Below are positions 42,905-52,380 of a stretch of 63,992 nucleotides of DNA, in pieces (the first letter of the stretch is position 1; every line of letters begins with the position of its first letter). The position numbers and the translations under genes are program-made. The DNA comes from an uncultured Lachnospiraceae bacterium (GTDB lineage: Bacteria > Bacillota > Clostridia > Lachnospirales > Lachnospiraceae), in the NCBI GenBank assembly GCA_947629565.1, contig CANREG010000006.1:1-63992 (forward strand), written 5' to 3'. The notes below the pieces were generated by a model. It was not told the DNA's origin, searched no databases, and saw only the letters and a program-made list of their open reading frames with translations.

Positions 42905-43924
42905 ATGACGATTATTGTTACCGGCGGCGCCGGATTCATTGGAAGCAACTTTATATTTCATATGCTGGGCAAATACCCGGATTACCGCATTATCTGCTTG
43001 GACTGCCTGACCTATGCGGGCAACCTGTCCACATTGGCGCCGGTTATGGATAAGCCCAACTTCCGCTTTGTCAAGGAAAGCATTACCGACCGGGAGGCTG
43101 TGTATAAGCTGTTTGAAGAGGAAAAGCCGGATATGGTCGTAAACTTTGCGGCGGAAAGCCATGTAGACCGTTCCATTGAGAATCCGGAGGTCTTTTTGGA
43201 TACGAATATCAAGGGTACCGCAGTGTTGATGGACGCCTGCCGGAAGTACGGCATTACCCGTTATCATCAGGTGTCTACGGATGAGGTGTACGGCGATTTG
43301 CCTTTAGACAGGCCGGATTTGTTCTTTACCGAGGAGACGCCCATCCACACCAGCAGTCCCTACAGCTCCTCAAAGGCAGGAGCAGATTTACTGGTGCTGG
43401 CTTATCATAGAACCTACGGACTTCCGGTTACCATAAGCCGTTGTTCCAACAACTATGGTCCCTATCATTTTCCGGAGAAGCTGATTCCCCTGATGATTGC
43501 CAACGCCTTAAATGACAAGCCGCTTCCGGTATACGGCAAGGGAGAAAATGTGAGAGATTGGCTGTATGTGGAGGACCACTGCAAGGCTATTGATTTAATC
43601 ATTCATAAAGGCCGGGTAGGAGAGGTCTATAATATCGGCGGACACAATGAGATGAAGAATATTGATATTGTCAAGATTATTTGTAAGGAGTTAGGGAAAC
43701 CGGAAAGCCTGATTACCTATGTTACCGACAGAAAAGGCCATGATATGCGTTATGCCATTGATCCGACCAAGATTCATAACGAGTTAGGATGGCTGCCGGA
43801 GACGAAGTTTGCAGACGGTATTAAGAAGACAATTCAGTGGTATCTGGACAACAAGGATTGGTGGGAGACCATCATTTCCGGCGAGTACCAGAATTATTAT
43901 GAGAAAATGTATGGAAATCGTTAG
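42905..43924 (+). CDS. rmlB: dTDP-glucose 4,6-dehydratase
   Basis: 339 aa. Short-chain dehydrogenase fold with MTIIVTGGAGFIGSNFIFHM, AAESHVDRSIENPEVF, STDEVYGDLP, and the catalytic YSSSKAGADLLVLAY (Y-x3-K). Forms dTDP-4-keto-6-deoxyglucose. ATG at 42905 is better spaced from AAAGGAG than the in-frame ATG at 42899. Confidence 0.96.
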   Translation: MTIIVTGGAGFIGSNFIFHMLGKYPDYRIICLDCLTYAGNLSTLAPVMDKPNFRFVKESITDREAVYKLFEEEKPDMVVNFAAESHVDRSIENPEVFLDTNIKGTAVLMDACRKYGITRYHQVSTDEVYGDLPLDRPDLFFTEETPIHTSSPYSSSKAGADLLVLAYHRTYGLPVTISRCSNNYGPYHFPEKLIPLMIANALNDKPLPVYGKGENVRDWLYVEDHCKAIDLIIHKGRVGEVYNIGGHNEMKNIDIVKIICKELGKPESLITYVTDRKGHDMRYAIDPTKIHNELGWLPETKFADGIKKTIQWYLDNKDWWETIISGEYQNYYEKMYGNR

Positions 43925-43938
43925 GAGAGAGGCGGCCT

Positions 43939-44820
43939 ATGAAAGTATTAGTGACAGGCGTTAAAGGACAGTTAGGGCATGATGTAGTAAATGAGCTTGT
44001 TAAACGGGGGCATAAGGCAGTCGGCGTTGATATTGAGGAGATGGATATCACGGACCCTCTTTCCGTAAAGCAGGTGCTTCATGCAGAGAAGCCGGAGGCG
44101 GTGATTCACTGCGCAGCCTGGACGGCTGTGGACGACGCGGAGGATGAGGATAAGCAGGCGAAGGTATTTTTGGTAAACGCCACGGGAACAGAAAATATAG
44201 CAAAGGTCTGCAAAGAACTGGACTGTAAGATGATGTACATCAGTACCGACTATGTGTTTAACGGTGAAGGCGATAACTTCTGGGAGCCGGATGATATGAA
44301 CCGGCAGCCCCTTAACGTGTACGGACAGAGTAAATATGAGGGTGAGCTTGCCCTAGAGCAAAACCTTACAAAATACTTCATTGTGCGGATTGCCTGGGTA
44401 TTTGGCGTCAACGGCAGGAATTTCATTAAGACCATGCTGAATCTGGGGAAGAACCATGATAAGCTGACGGTGGTATGCGACCAGATCGGAAGCCCGACTT
44501 ATACCTATGATCTGGCAAGACTTTTGGTGGATATGATTGAGACGGATAAATACGGACGCTATCATGCCACCAACGAGGGTATCTGTTCCTGGTATGAGTT
44601 TGCCTGTGAGATTTTCAGACAGGCGGCAGCCATGGGGCATTCCGAGTATGACAGTGAACATTTAACGGTGGAGCCGGTTACGGCGGATCACTACCCGTCC
44701 AAGGCAAAGAGGCCTTCTAACAGCCGGATGAACAAGGACAAGCTGACGGAGCAGGGCTTTGAGCGTCTGCCCGCATGGCAGGATGCAGTGAGCCGTTATC
44801 TGAAAGAGATCGACTTTTGA
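43939..44820 (+). CDS. rmlD: dTDP-4-dehydrorhamnose reductase
   Basis: 293 aa. MKVLVTGVKGQLGHDVVNEL, AWTAVDDAEDE, the catalytic YGQSKYEGE and WVFGVNGRNF are RmlD signatures. NADPH-dependent last step to dTDP-L-rhamnose. It sits before rmlC, an order that varies between species. Confidence 0.95.
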   Translation: MKVLVTGVKGQLGHDVVNELVKRGHKAVGVDIEEMDITDPLSVKQVLHAEKPEAVIHCAAWTAVDDAEDEDKQAKVFLVNATGTENIAKVCKELDCKMMYISTDYVFNGEGDNFWEPDDMNRQPLNVYGQSKYEGELALEQNLTKYFIVRIAWVFGVNGRNFIKTMLNLGKNHDKLTVVCDQIGSPTYTYDLARLLVDMIETDKYGRYHATNEGICSWYEFACEIFRQAAAMGHSEYDSEHLTVEPVTADHYPSKAKRPSNSRMNKDKLTEQGFERLPAWQDAVSRYLKEIDF

Positions 44821-44938
44821 CCGTGATAATTAAAGGAGATTTGCCGGCACCTGAGAAGCAGACATTTGGAAAGCAGGGATTGGCAAGAGACTGACATAAC
44901 AAAGAGAGTATGAAAAGGAATGGAAAGAGGAGAGGAAC

Positions 44939-45541
44939 ATGGGACAGATTACAGTAACCGATTGCCCGATTGAAGGGCTTTATATTATTGAACCGGCAGT
45001 TCATGGAGATGCCAGAGGGTATTTTATGGAGACATATAACCAGCGGGATATGGAAGAGGCCGGACTTAATATGCAGTTTGTACAGGATAACCAGTCCTGC
45101 TCCACGAAGGGAGTGCTTAGAGGGCTTCATTTCCAGAAGGAATTTCCCCAGGGGAAGCTGGTCCGCGTGATTAAGGGAACGGTGTTTGATGTGGCTGTGG
45201 ATTTGCGTGAGGGCAGTAAGACCTACGGCCAGTGGTACGGCGTGGAGCTTTCCGAGGAGAACAAGAAGCAGTTCTATATATCCGAGGGGTTTGCCCATGG
45301 TTTTCTGGTGCTAAGTGACATGGCGGAATTTTGCTATAAGTGTACGGATTTCTACCATCCGGGAGATGAGGGCGGTCTGGCATGGAATGATCCGGAGATT
45401 GGGATCAAATGGCCGGGACTTACCGGAGAATATCCGGGCAGCGCATCCGCAAAAGGGTATCAGTTAACAGATGGAACGCCGCTTAACTTAAGCGATAAGG
45501 ACCAGCTCTGGTCTGGGTTAAAGGATACATTTCACTTTTAA
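44939..45541 (+). CDS. rmlC: dTDP-4-dehydrorhamnose 3,5-epimerase
   Basis: 200 aa, cupin-fold RmlC. DARGYFMETYNQRDM, QSCSTKGVLRGLHFQ (catalytic His), VFDVAVDLREGSKTYGQW and ISEGFAHGFLVLS are all present. The 118-base gap before it has no clear promoter and AGAGGAG supplies the RBS, so it probably belongs to the rml transcript. Confidence 0.95.
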   Translation: MGQITVTDCPIEGLYIIEPAVHGDARGYFMETYNQRDMEEAGLNMQFVQDNQSCSTKGVLRGLHFQKEFPQGKLVRVIKGTVFDVAVDLREGSKTYGQWYGVELSEENKKQFYISEGFAHGFLVLSDMAEFCYKCTDFYHPGDEGGLAWNDPEIGIKWPGLTGEYPGSASAKGYQLTDGTPLNLSDKDQLWSGLKDTFHF

Positions 45542-45567
45542 AAAATTTGCATAGAGGAAGATGCTTT

Positions 45568-46758
45568 ATGAAGAAACCGGGTTATTACAGTTCCGGAGAG
45601 TTTGCAAAGATGGCGCATATTTCTGTGCGGACGGTCCGTTATTATGACAAACAGAATATTTTGAAGCCCTCTTATGTGACGGAATCCGGCGCCCGGTTTT
45701 ATTCGGAAGCTGATTTGGCCAGGCTGCAGCAGATTCTCCTTTTAAAATATCTGGGCTTTTCTCTGGAGGATATTCGAAATCTGCTGGTAGAGGATATCGA
45801 TTACAAGATGCTTCGGAATTCTCTGAACCTTCAGCAAAAGCTGATTGTGGATCGGATAGAGCAGATGCAGCTGGTGGCAAAGGCCATTGCAGATACGACG
45901 GAGGCTATCGACAAAGAGCAGGAGATTGACTGGAGCCAGATGCTTAACCTGATTCATCTGACAGGAATGGAGAACAGTCTGAAGGGGCAGTATCAGAATG
46001 CCAAGAATATATCTGCGCGAATCCGTCTGCATAAACGGTTTTCCAAAAATGAACAGGGCTGGTTCCCATGGCTTTACGAACAGTGCGGTATAGAAAGCGG
46101 TATGCGGATATTGGAGATTGGCTGTGGAAACGGGACAATCTGGCGGGAAAATATCTCCGGGCTGCCGGGAAAGGTACATATTGTCTTAAATGACATATCG
46201 GAAGGAATGCTTCGGGATGCAAGAAGAGAAGTAGGGCAGGAGGATTCCCGCTTTTCTTTTCATTCCTTTGATTGCCATGAGATTCCGTATGAACAAGGAG
46301 CTTTTGATTTGGTAATGGCAAACCATGTGCTGTTTTATTGTGATAATCTGTCAGGGGTGCTTGGGGAAATCAGGAGGGTTTTAAAGCCGGGAGGAAGGCT
46401 GGTATGCAGTACCTATGGCATTTCCCATATGCAGGAGGTTACCCAACTGGTGCAAAGCTTTAACAGTCAGATTGTTCTGGCAGCCGAGCGGCTTTATGAG
46501 CGGTTTGGCATGGAAAACGGAGAAGCATTGCTGTCCCCTTATTTTACTGATATACAAAAGAGAGAGTATAAGGATGAGTTGTTCGTTACCGAAGCAGAGC
46601 CTTTAATCGAGTATATTTTATCCTGCCACGGGAATCAGAACCAGTATATACTGGACCGGTACAAGGATTTTCGAAACTTTGTAGAAAAAAAGACAAGAAA
46701 GGGTTTTCGGATTACAAAGTGTGCGGGCGCTTTTGTGTGTAACAGACGGGAAAAATGA
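45568..46758 (+). CDS. MerR-family regulator fused to a SAM-dependent methyltransferase domain
   Basis: 396 aa. N-terminal MerR winged helix-turn-helix (YSSGEFAKMAHISVRTVRYY, then GARFYSEADLARLQQILLL and LGFSLEDIRNLL; about 1-75), a dimerisation coiled coil (about 76-125), and a class I methyltransferase (MRILEIGCGNGTIW near 178, LNDISEGMLRDA, LVMANHVLFY, EIRRVLKPGGRLV). Methylation target unknown; the domain might instead sense SAM or a small molecule. MerR-UbiE-like fusions occur in Firmicutes. It lies 26 bases after rmlC and may regulate the dyad promoter before rmlA (inference). Confidence 0.88.
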   Translation: MKKPGYYSSGEFAKMAHISVRTVRYYDKQNILKPSYVTESGARFYSEADLARLQQILLLKYLGFSLEDIRNLLVEDIDYKMLRNSLNLQQKLIVDRIEQMQLVAKAIADTTEAIDKEQEIDWSQMLNLIHLTGMENSLKGQYQNAKNISARIRLHKRFSKNEQGWFPWLYEQCGIESGMRILEIGCGNGTIWRENISGLPGKVHIVLNDISEGMLRDARREVGQEDSRFSFHSFDCHEIPYEQGAFDLVMANHVLFYCDNLSGVLGEIRRVLKPGGRLVCSTYGISHMQEVTQLVQSFNSQIVLAAERLYERFGMENGEALLSPYFTDIQKREYKDELFVTEAEPLIEYILSCHGNQNQYILDRYKDFRNFVEKKTRKGFRITKCAGAFVCNRREK

Positions 46759-46776
46759 TGTTTAAGTTCCATAAAG

Positions 46777-46820
46777 AAAACGGAAATCTGCGCTTTTCAA
46801 TTTGCAGATTTCCGTTTTTT
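46777..46820. terminator. Strong bidirectional terminator
   Basis: CGGAAATCTGC (46781-46791) pairs with GCAGATTTCCG (46804-46814), flanked by AAAA and TTTTTT. It serves the MerR-type gene (+) and the converging beta-helix gene (-). Confidence 0.92.
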
Positions 46821-46836
46821 GTCTCACAGTGAAAGA

Positions 46837-48114
46837 TTATTTCTTTTTAGCCGGTTTGGGTACTTTATATTTGCGGTAAAAGACGTTGCCGTAATTGTCG
46901 GTTCCGTAGAATTTCACAACCTGGTTTGCCTTAATCTTTTTCTTCAATGTAAGTTTTACTTTCTTTTTCTTTCTCGTGAATTTGTAAGTCTTCCCCTTAG
47001 TCTTGACTTTACCCTTTTGGATATTGCCGCAGGTAAAGACAAATTTCTTCTTGCCAATATCGTCCTTGGTCACCACAAAGGAATGGGTTCCGTTGTTGGC
47101 GTCGCACCCTTCGATAATCATACTGCGGACATTGTTGTACATGAACCGGTTGCCGGTTACCTGAACATTAGTGGACTGTTTTACCCATGTGCCGTAGTCA
47201 TAGTAATTAAATGTGTTATTACTGATGGTAAAGTTCTTTACCCCGATTAAAAAGACACAGCTGCTGCACTTGTACTGTGTGGCAGTGGAGCTTCGCTTCA
47301 TCGTATTGTTGCGGATTACGACGTCGGAAATCTCATGCCCGCTCAGGCTATGATGAGCCCCGATTCCTCTCGGGTAGTCAATAATCGTGTTGTTCTCGAT
47401 GATAATATTTCTGCATTCCGTTCCGTCTAACATGTATCCCGGAGTCCATTCCTCGTCAGCTGATTCATAGCAGGTATCCAACTGGATAGCTTCGGCTGTA
47501 AAATTGTTAGGTGCATACCGGAAACCGGTAATCGTACAGTTGCTGATTACACTGTCCTTCACTCCTGCCAACTCGATGGCATGGGCACCGTAACAGTTTC
47601 TCACGGTGATGCCGGTGATATTAATACCGCTGGCGTGTCCGAGATAAATCAGGTTGCTTGTAGCGCCCTTTGCGGCTTTTTCAATATTGCCGCCATCCCA
47701 GGTTCCGCCGGTGATGGTAATGTTGCTGGCTAAGTCATAGCCTCCGACTTTCTCGGACGAATAATCATAGTCGCCGGTACGAATCATATTCTCATCGGAA
47801 AAGATTATATCCCGGGTAATGACGGTGTTCGGGCTTAACTGAATCACCGTGTTGGAATGGACGATAAGCGTGTCCTCTAAGTAAAAGGTGCCATCAGGAA
47901 AAGTAACATATGTAATATTCTCTGCATTTGCCTGATCCAGAGCTTCCTGAATGGCATCAGCGTCATCCTTCGTATCATTTGCCGTGGCGCCGAAAGTGGT
48001 GACATCATAGTATACAGTCGCCGCTTTGCTATGGCTGCCCGGCAATAATGTCAGGATACATAGCAATGAAAGATAAAAAATTGCCGCCAGTTGATGTTCC
48101 TTAAGTTGTTTCAT
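46837..48114 (-). CDS. Secreted right-handed beta-helix protein with a lysine-rich tail
   Basis: 425 aa. Signal peptide (about 1-31, ends SHSKA-ATV). YYDVTTFGATANDTKDDADA is the N-cap typical of pectate-lyase-3/GH28-like helices. Repeated parallel-beta-helix rungs follow (VTFPDGTFYL, NITITGGTWDGG, SVISNCTITGF, IIIENNTIID, VVIRNNTMKR, FTISNNTFNY). The tail (about 360-425) is unusually rich in Lys. Such proteins bind or cleave polysaccharide, but catalytic residues cannot be assigned. The Lys tail may bind an anionic wall polymer (inference). Divergent from a related gene at 48315. Confidence 0.82.
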   Translation of the reverse strand: MKQLKEHQLAAIFYLSLLCILTLLPGSHSKAATVYYDVTTFGATANDTKDDADAIQEALDQANAENITYVTFPDGTFYLEDTLIVHSNTVIQLSPNTVITRDIIFSDENMIRTGDYDYSSEKVGGYDLASNITITGGTWDGGNIEKAAKGATSNLIYLGHASGINITGITVRNCYGAHAIELAGVKDSVISNCTITGFRYAPNNFTAEAIQLDTCYESADEEWTPGYMLDGTECRNIIIENNTIIDYPRGIGAHHSLSGHEISDVVIRNNTMKRSSTATQYKCSSCVFLIGVKNFTISNNTFNYYDYGTWVKQSTNVQVTGNRFMYNNVRSMIIEGCDANNGTHSFVVTKDDIGKKKFVFTCGNIQKGKVKTKGKTYKFTRKKKKVKLTLKKKIKANQVVKFYGTDNYGNVFYRKYKVPKPAKKK

Positions 48115-48236
48115 GATTTAGTTGTCCCCTTTCGTTATGTATTCTGCTATTGTGGCAGAGAAAATTGAAAAGAATGTGTAAAATTCCTAACAATATTATC
48201 ACAAGTAGATGAAAAAGTAAAATCAGAGATTGACTC
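48115..48236. other. Divergent intergenic region between two beta-helix genes
   Basis: AT-rich, with an extended -10-like TGTGATAAT on the minus strand near 48198-48206. The minus-gene promoter is not certain. Confidence 0.35.
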
Positions 48237-48265
48237 TTGTTTTCAGTGATAATTACGGATATAAT
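48237..48265 (+). promoter_or_regulatory. Promoter of the plus-strand beta-helix gene
   Basis: TTGTTT (48237-48242), 17 bases, TATAAT (48260-48265). Confidence 0.55.
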
Positions 48266-48314
48266 ACAGAAGTAAGTATTCCTGATAAAAATGAATCTTA
48301 AGGAGGAATTGAAT

Positions 48315-49463
48315 ATGATAAAAGGGAAATCATTTCTATTAGTTTTTCTGGTTGCCTGCCTGCTTCCGTCGACAGCAAAGGCGGCTTCCGTAGTGGAGGA
48401 GATTCAGGCGGGCAGTGTAAAGGAATATGTGATATCCCCTAATGGAAGTGAGGATACCAGTAACGTTTTAAAAAAGTGCCTGCAGAGCAATGGGGACAAT
48501 GGCGTTAAGGTTACCCTCCAGCCGGGCAATTATGATCTGCGCTACACCCTTCAGCTTTACAGCAATACCACGATTATTGCGGAAGGGGCAACCATCACTC
48601 AGACCAATGCAGGAAGAGGCTGTCTGATGAACGGAACGCCGGCGAAGGGAAAATATAACAGTATCAGCAATATTACGGTACAGGGCGGTATGTGGGTAAC
48701 CACTACGAAACCCGATCCGACCAAATCCAAAAAGAAAAATGGATTTTATCCCGGATTTTGTACATTTTTGTTTTTCCATGGGAAGAATATAACGATAGAG
48801 AACTGCAGCTTTAAGAATAATTACAATGGTCACTATATTGAGTTTTCGGGTATTGAGAATGGAAAGATATTAAACTGTAATATGGATGTGAAAGGCAGCA
48901 GGATTATTGAGGAGAACAATCAGGAGGCGATTCAGATTGACAATACGTACGCCCAGTCCAATGCACCTTCTGCGCAGCCGTGGGATGATACGCCCTGTAA
49001 GAATATCGTTATCGACGGGTGTAAGATTCGGTATGCCAGAGGAATTGGCACGAACCGGGTGGGAAAGAGCTTTTTTGAAAATATTCAGATAACCAATAAT
49101 ACGATTGTTACCACGAAAGGGGAAGGAATCAACGCTTATGATATTAAGGGCCTGACCATTAAGGGGAATACGGTCAATGTAAAGCATAAGGCAAAGAATT
49201 ACCGCTCTACCGGAATTTATGTAGGCTTAGATTCTAAAATCAGCAAGTGGGGTAAATATTCTACTACCATATCGAATAACAAGATTACCGGGTATCAGAA
49301 TGGATTAAAGATATATTCCCTTTCCGGCTCTCCCTTTAATAAGGTTACGTTGGAGAAGAATGTGATTGCGTCGCGAAAATCCAAAGAGGACGCCCTGAGC
49401 CTTGACCAGAAGCATATCAAAAAATTGGTGAACAAGGGCAATAAGCTTAAAAAAGCCAAATAA
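48315..49463 (+). CDS. Secreted right-handed beta-helix protein, paralogue of the minus-strand gene
   Basis: 382 aa. Signal peptide (MIKGKSFLLVFLVACLLPST, cleaved near AKAAS). A Pro/Gly-containing N-cap and then beta-helix rungs (NITVQGGMWV, ITIENCSFKN, GKILNCNMDV, IVIDGCKIRY, IQITNNTIVT, LTIKGNTVNV, TISNNKITGY, VTLEKNVIAS). The fold and the QEAIQIDN segment match EAIQLDT of the divergent gene, so both bind or process a similar glycan. It is shorter and has only a modest basic tail. ATG at 48315 behind AAGGAGGA; the earlier ATG at 48291 lies before the RBS. Confidence 0.82.
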   Translation: MIKGKSFLLVFLVACLLPSTAKAASVVEEIQAGSVKEYVISPNGSEDTSNVLKKCLQSNGDNGVKVTLQPGNYDLRYTLQLYSNTTIIAEGATITQTNAGRGCLMNGTPAKGKYNSISNITVQGGMWVTTTKPDPTKSKKKNGFYPGFCTFLFFHGKNITIENCSFKNNYNGHYIEFSGIENGKILNCNMDVKGSRIIEENNQEAIQIDNTYAQSNAPSAQPWDDTPCKNIVIDGCKIRYARGIGTNRVGKSFFENIQITNNTIVTTKGEGINAYDIKGLTIKGNTVNVKHKAKNYRSTGIYVGLDSKISKWGKYSTTISNNKITGYQNGLKIYSLSGSPFNKVTLEKNVIASRKSKEDALSLDQKHIKKLVNKGNKLKKAK

Positions 49464-49487
49464 TCCGAAGATGATAAGGAGAAATCC

Positions 49488-51368
49488 ATGGAAGTTGTAA
49501 AGTCGCTGCTTTTTGCCATGCCGGTATTCGGGGTGGTGTGGCTGGTTTTGGAAAAGAAGAGAGGCATCTGGTCAAGAGTGACCGGATTTATAGAGAGCCG
49601 CAGGGAAGGGACGATTTATGCCGCCTTGTTTTTGGGGGTTCTTCTGCTGTTGGGCTGGACGCCCCTGCTTCGCCATCTGCCCATATCCTCTGACGAGACG
49701 TATACAATGGCGGGAGCAGCTTATTTTGCAGGGTATGACTGGAGTGCATATATGCACATGAAGAAATTTTATAATTTTGGATATACCATATGGCTGGCTC
49801 CCGTTTACAGGATTTTTTCCAATCCGGTAACGATTTACAGAGCCATGCTTTTTGCCAATATCATTGTGCATGCGGGGATTGTTGTGCTGGCATACCGGAT
49901 ACTGCGAAAGAATCTGAAATGCTCTAAGTGCTTCAGCATTGCCGTGTCTTTCGTATGTACCTGCAATGCGTTGATTCTGTTCTTCCGCGGATATCTTTAT
50001 AATGAAATTCCATTGATGTTAATAATGTGGCTGACGGCGCTGCTGCTTTTGGAACTTTCAGAAGCGGCAGGAAAGCAGCGGATTGCGCTTTCCGCAGTGC
50101 TTGGGCTGGTAGCTGCATATGCGTATCTGGTACACAGCAGATGTCTGATTATCTATGCGGCCATGCTGCTTCTTTTGCTGCTATATCTGCTTGTCTACCG
50201 AAAATGGCTGATACAGCCGGCGTCCTTCGCTGTTGTTTTTGCAGCGGGCCTATATTGCGGCAGCCGGCTTGTGGAATTCGTACAGGTGCACCTGTACCAA
50301 AAGGACGCGGGCGTGGTAATGCAGAATTCCGTGGAACACGTGGCAACGGGAACATGGCGTTACCGGGCGCTGCTGTCCTTAGACGGCATTAAGGACCTGC
50401 TCTGCCGTTTTCTGAATCAGGCGGGGGCCATGGCCGTTGAAACCGGGGGGATTCTCATTCTGGCTACTGCAGCGGTTATATATTTTATGATAAAGAATTT
50501 CAAAAAATTGAGAAGGGGAGAAACAGACAGGAAAATATTTGTATTACTGTTTTATTCCGCTTTTGCCCTGTGGGGAATGGCGGCAGCCACGGCGCTGACC
50601 GGAGCCTCTAACGGCAAGGTCCGTTTTCTGGCATATACCAGATATTGCGCTCCTTTTATCGGCGTATTTCTCCTGATCGGCCTGTTTCTTTTGAAAGGGT
50701 ATCGGAAAACGGATTTTCCCAAATTAGCGTTATGGACAATCGCCCTGACTCTGGCTGCAGGAGGGGTTCTGTTTCTGTATATGTATCCTCAGGTTGCGGA
50801 CAAGTGTATAAAGGAGGGGGTTACTTCATTTTTCTTCTTTATTCCCTTTGCGAGAAATCCCTTAAATCCCAGATTTTCCAAATGGGCTTTGGGCATCGCT
50901 GTGTCCCTGATGGCAGCTTTTGTTGCAGGATTTCTGTTTTTATACAGGAGAAGGCAGATGGTTGCCATCTGCACGGCGGCTATTATCTTTTCTGTGTGCC
51001 TGTTCTGGCAGGTAGAGCAGCAAAAATGTTCTCCGGCTTCAGAAAGAAGACTGAAACTGGCCGATGCAGGAAAGGAGTTAGTACAGGATAAGGAGCTTGA
51101 ACGGCTGTATGGCGCCGATATATATTGCATCGGCTCGGATACCTATAAAAAAACCCTGCTTTTTCAGTGTTATGACGAGGAAGATATCATTTATGATGAA
51201 GAAGGAATTGCGCCGGGGGCTGGAGATATTGTGCTAGGTAATTTAAAAGAGAATCTGGCTTTATATGCGCCGGATTATGTCTGTCAGTTAGACAAGAATG
51301 AATGGGCCGGCATGTGGGATGAGGATTTATATCATCTGATACGAGAGAGATATCATTCATTACAATAA
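49488..51368 (+). CDS. Polytopic membrane protein, GT-C-like glycosyltransferase
   Basis: 626 aa with about a dozen membrane helices. The first outer loop has SSDETYTMAGAAYFAGYDWS (about 68-87), with Asp/Glu placed as in GT-C/PMT/ArnT enzymes, which use polyprenyl-phosphate sugars on the outer face. A shorter soluble domain closes the C-terminus (about 520-626). Substrate unknown. The two GT2 genes that follow are plausible partners, since one is of the polyprenyl-phosphate sugar synthase type. It begins 24 bases after the beta-helix gene. Confidence 0.78.
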   Translation: MEVVKSLLFAMPVFGVVWLVLEKKRGIWSRVTGFIESRREGTIYAALFLGVLLLLGWTPLLRHLPISSDETYTMAGAAYFAGYDWSAYMHMKKFYNFGYTIWLAPVYRIFSNPVTIYRAMLFANIIVHAGIVVLAYRILRKNLKCSKCFSIAVSFVCTCNALILFFRGYLYNEIPLMLIMWLTALLLLELSEAAGKQRIALSAVLGLVAAYAYLVHSRCLIIYAAMLLLLLLYLLVYRKWLIQPASFAVVFAAGLYCGSRLVEFVQVHLYQKDAGVVMQNSVEHVATGTWRYRALLSLDGIKDLLCRFLNQAGAMAVETGGILILATAAVIYFMIKNFKKLRRGETDRKIFVLLFYSAFALWGMAAATALTGASNGKVRFLAYTRYCAPFIGVFLLIGLFLLKGYRKTDFPKLALWTIALTLAAGGVLFLYMYPQVADKCIKEGVTSFFFFIPFARNPLNPRFSKWALGIAVSLMAAFVAGFLFLYRRRQMVAICTAAIIFSVCLFWQVEQQKCSPASERRLKLADAGKELVQDKELERLYGADIYCIGSDTYKKTLLFQCYDEEDIIYDEEGIAPGAGDIVLGNLKENLALYAPDYVCQLDKNEWAGMWDEDLYHLIRERYHSLQ

Positions 51369-51390
51369 GCAAGCAAAAAGGAGAAAGAAC

Positions 51391-52380
51391 ATGAAGCTGA
51401 TAATTCAAATACCATGTCTGAATGAGGCGGAGACTTTGGAGATTGCCCTGAATGATTTGCCGAAGCACATTGACGGCATTGATGAGATTGAATACCTGAT
51501 TATCAATGACGGGAGCAGCGACAATACAGTGGAGGTGGCGAAGAACTGGGGCGTGCATTATGTGGTAAATTTCCGTCGGAATAAAGGTCTTGCCAAGGGC
51601 TTTATGGCGGGATTGGACGCCTGTCTTCGGGCCGGAGCGGATATTATTGTCAACACGGACGCAGACAACCAGTACTGCGGAGAGGACATTGAAAAACTGG
51701 TGAGGCCCATTCTTGAAGGAAAAGCGGATATTGTAATCGGGGAGAGGCCCATTGACGACACAGAGCATTTTTCCCCGCTTAAGAAAAAGCTGCAGCATGT
51801 GGGAAGCTGGACGGTAAGGGTAGCTTCAAAATCGGATATTCCCGACGCCCCCAGCGGGTTCCGCGCATACAGCAGGGAGGCGGCTTTAAGGCTGAATGTG
51901 GTCAATGAATATACCTATACTCTGGAAACGATTATTCAGGCAGGCCATGAGAAGCTGGCTATGACCTCCGTGCCGGTCCGGACCAATGAAGAGCTTCGGG
52001 AATCCCGGCTGTTCAGCAGTATGTTCGGCTATGTCAAGAAATCCATGGTGACGATTATAAGGTCCTTTATGATGTACAAGCCCCTGCGGTTTTTCGGGAG
52101 TATCGGTACAGTTATGTTTCTGATTGGATTGATTTTGGGAATCCGCTACCTGGTGTATTTCTTTACCGGCGGGGCAGCGGGACATGTACAATCCCTGATC
52201 TTGTCCTCCACCCTGATGATGATGGGATGCATGACCGGGATCATCGGTCTGCAGGCGGATATTATTGCAGCTAACAGAAAGATACTTGAAGATGTGCAGT
52301 ATCATGTGAGAAGATTAGATTATCAAAACAGTCAGGAACAGGCTGACAATGACGCAAATTCCGGGGGAAAAGAAGGATGA
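51391..52380 (+). CDS. GT2 glycosyltransferase of the DPM/polyprenyl-phosphate type
   Basis: 329 aa. Catalytic domain (MKLIIQIPCLNEAETLEIAL, INDGSSDNT, metal motif VNTDADNQYCGEDI near 90) and two C-terminal membrane helices (about 232-255 and 267-290). Likely forms a polyprenyl-phosphate sugar, the donor type a GT-C enzyme such as the upstream gene needs (inference). Its stop overlaps the next ATG (ATGA, 52377-52380). Confidence 0.88.
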   Translation: MKLIIQIPCLNEAETLEIALNDLPKHIDGIDEIEYLIINDGSSDNTVEVAKNWGVHYVVNFRRNKGLAKGFMAGLDACLRAGADIIVNTDADNQYCGEDIEKLVRPILEGKADIVIGERPIDDTEHFSPLKKKLQHVGSWTVRVASKSDIPDAPSGFRAYSREAALRLNVVNEYTYTLETIIQAGHEKLAMTSVPVRTNEELRESRLFSSMFGYVKKSMVTIIRSFMMYKPLRFFGSIGTVMFLIGLILGIRYLVYFFTGGAAGHVQSLILSSTLMMMGCMTGIIGLQADIIAANRKILEDVQYHVRRLDYQNSQEQADNDANSGGKEG

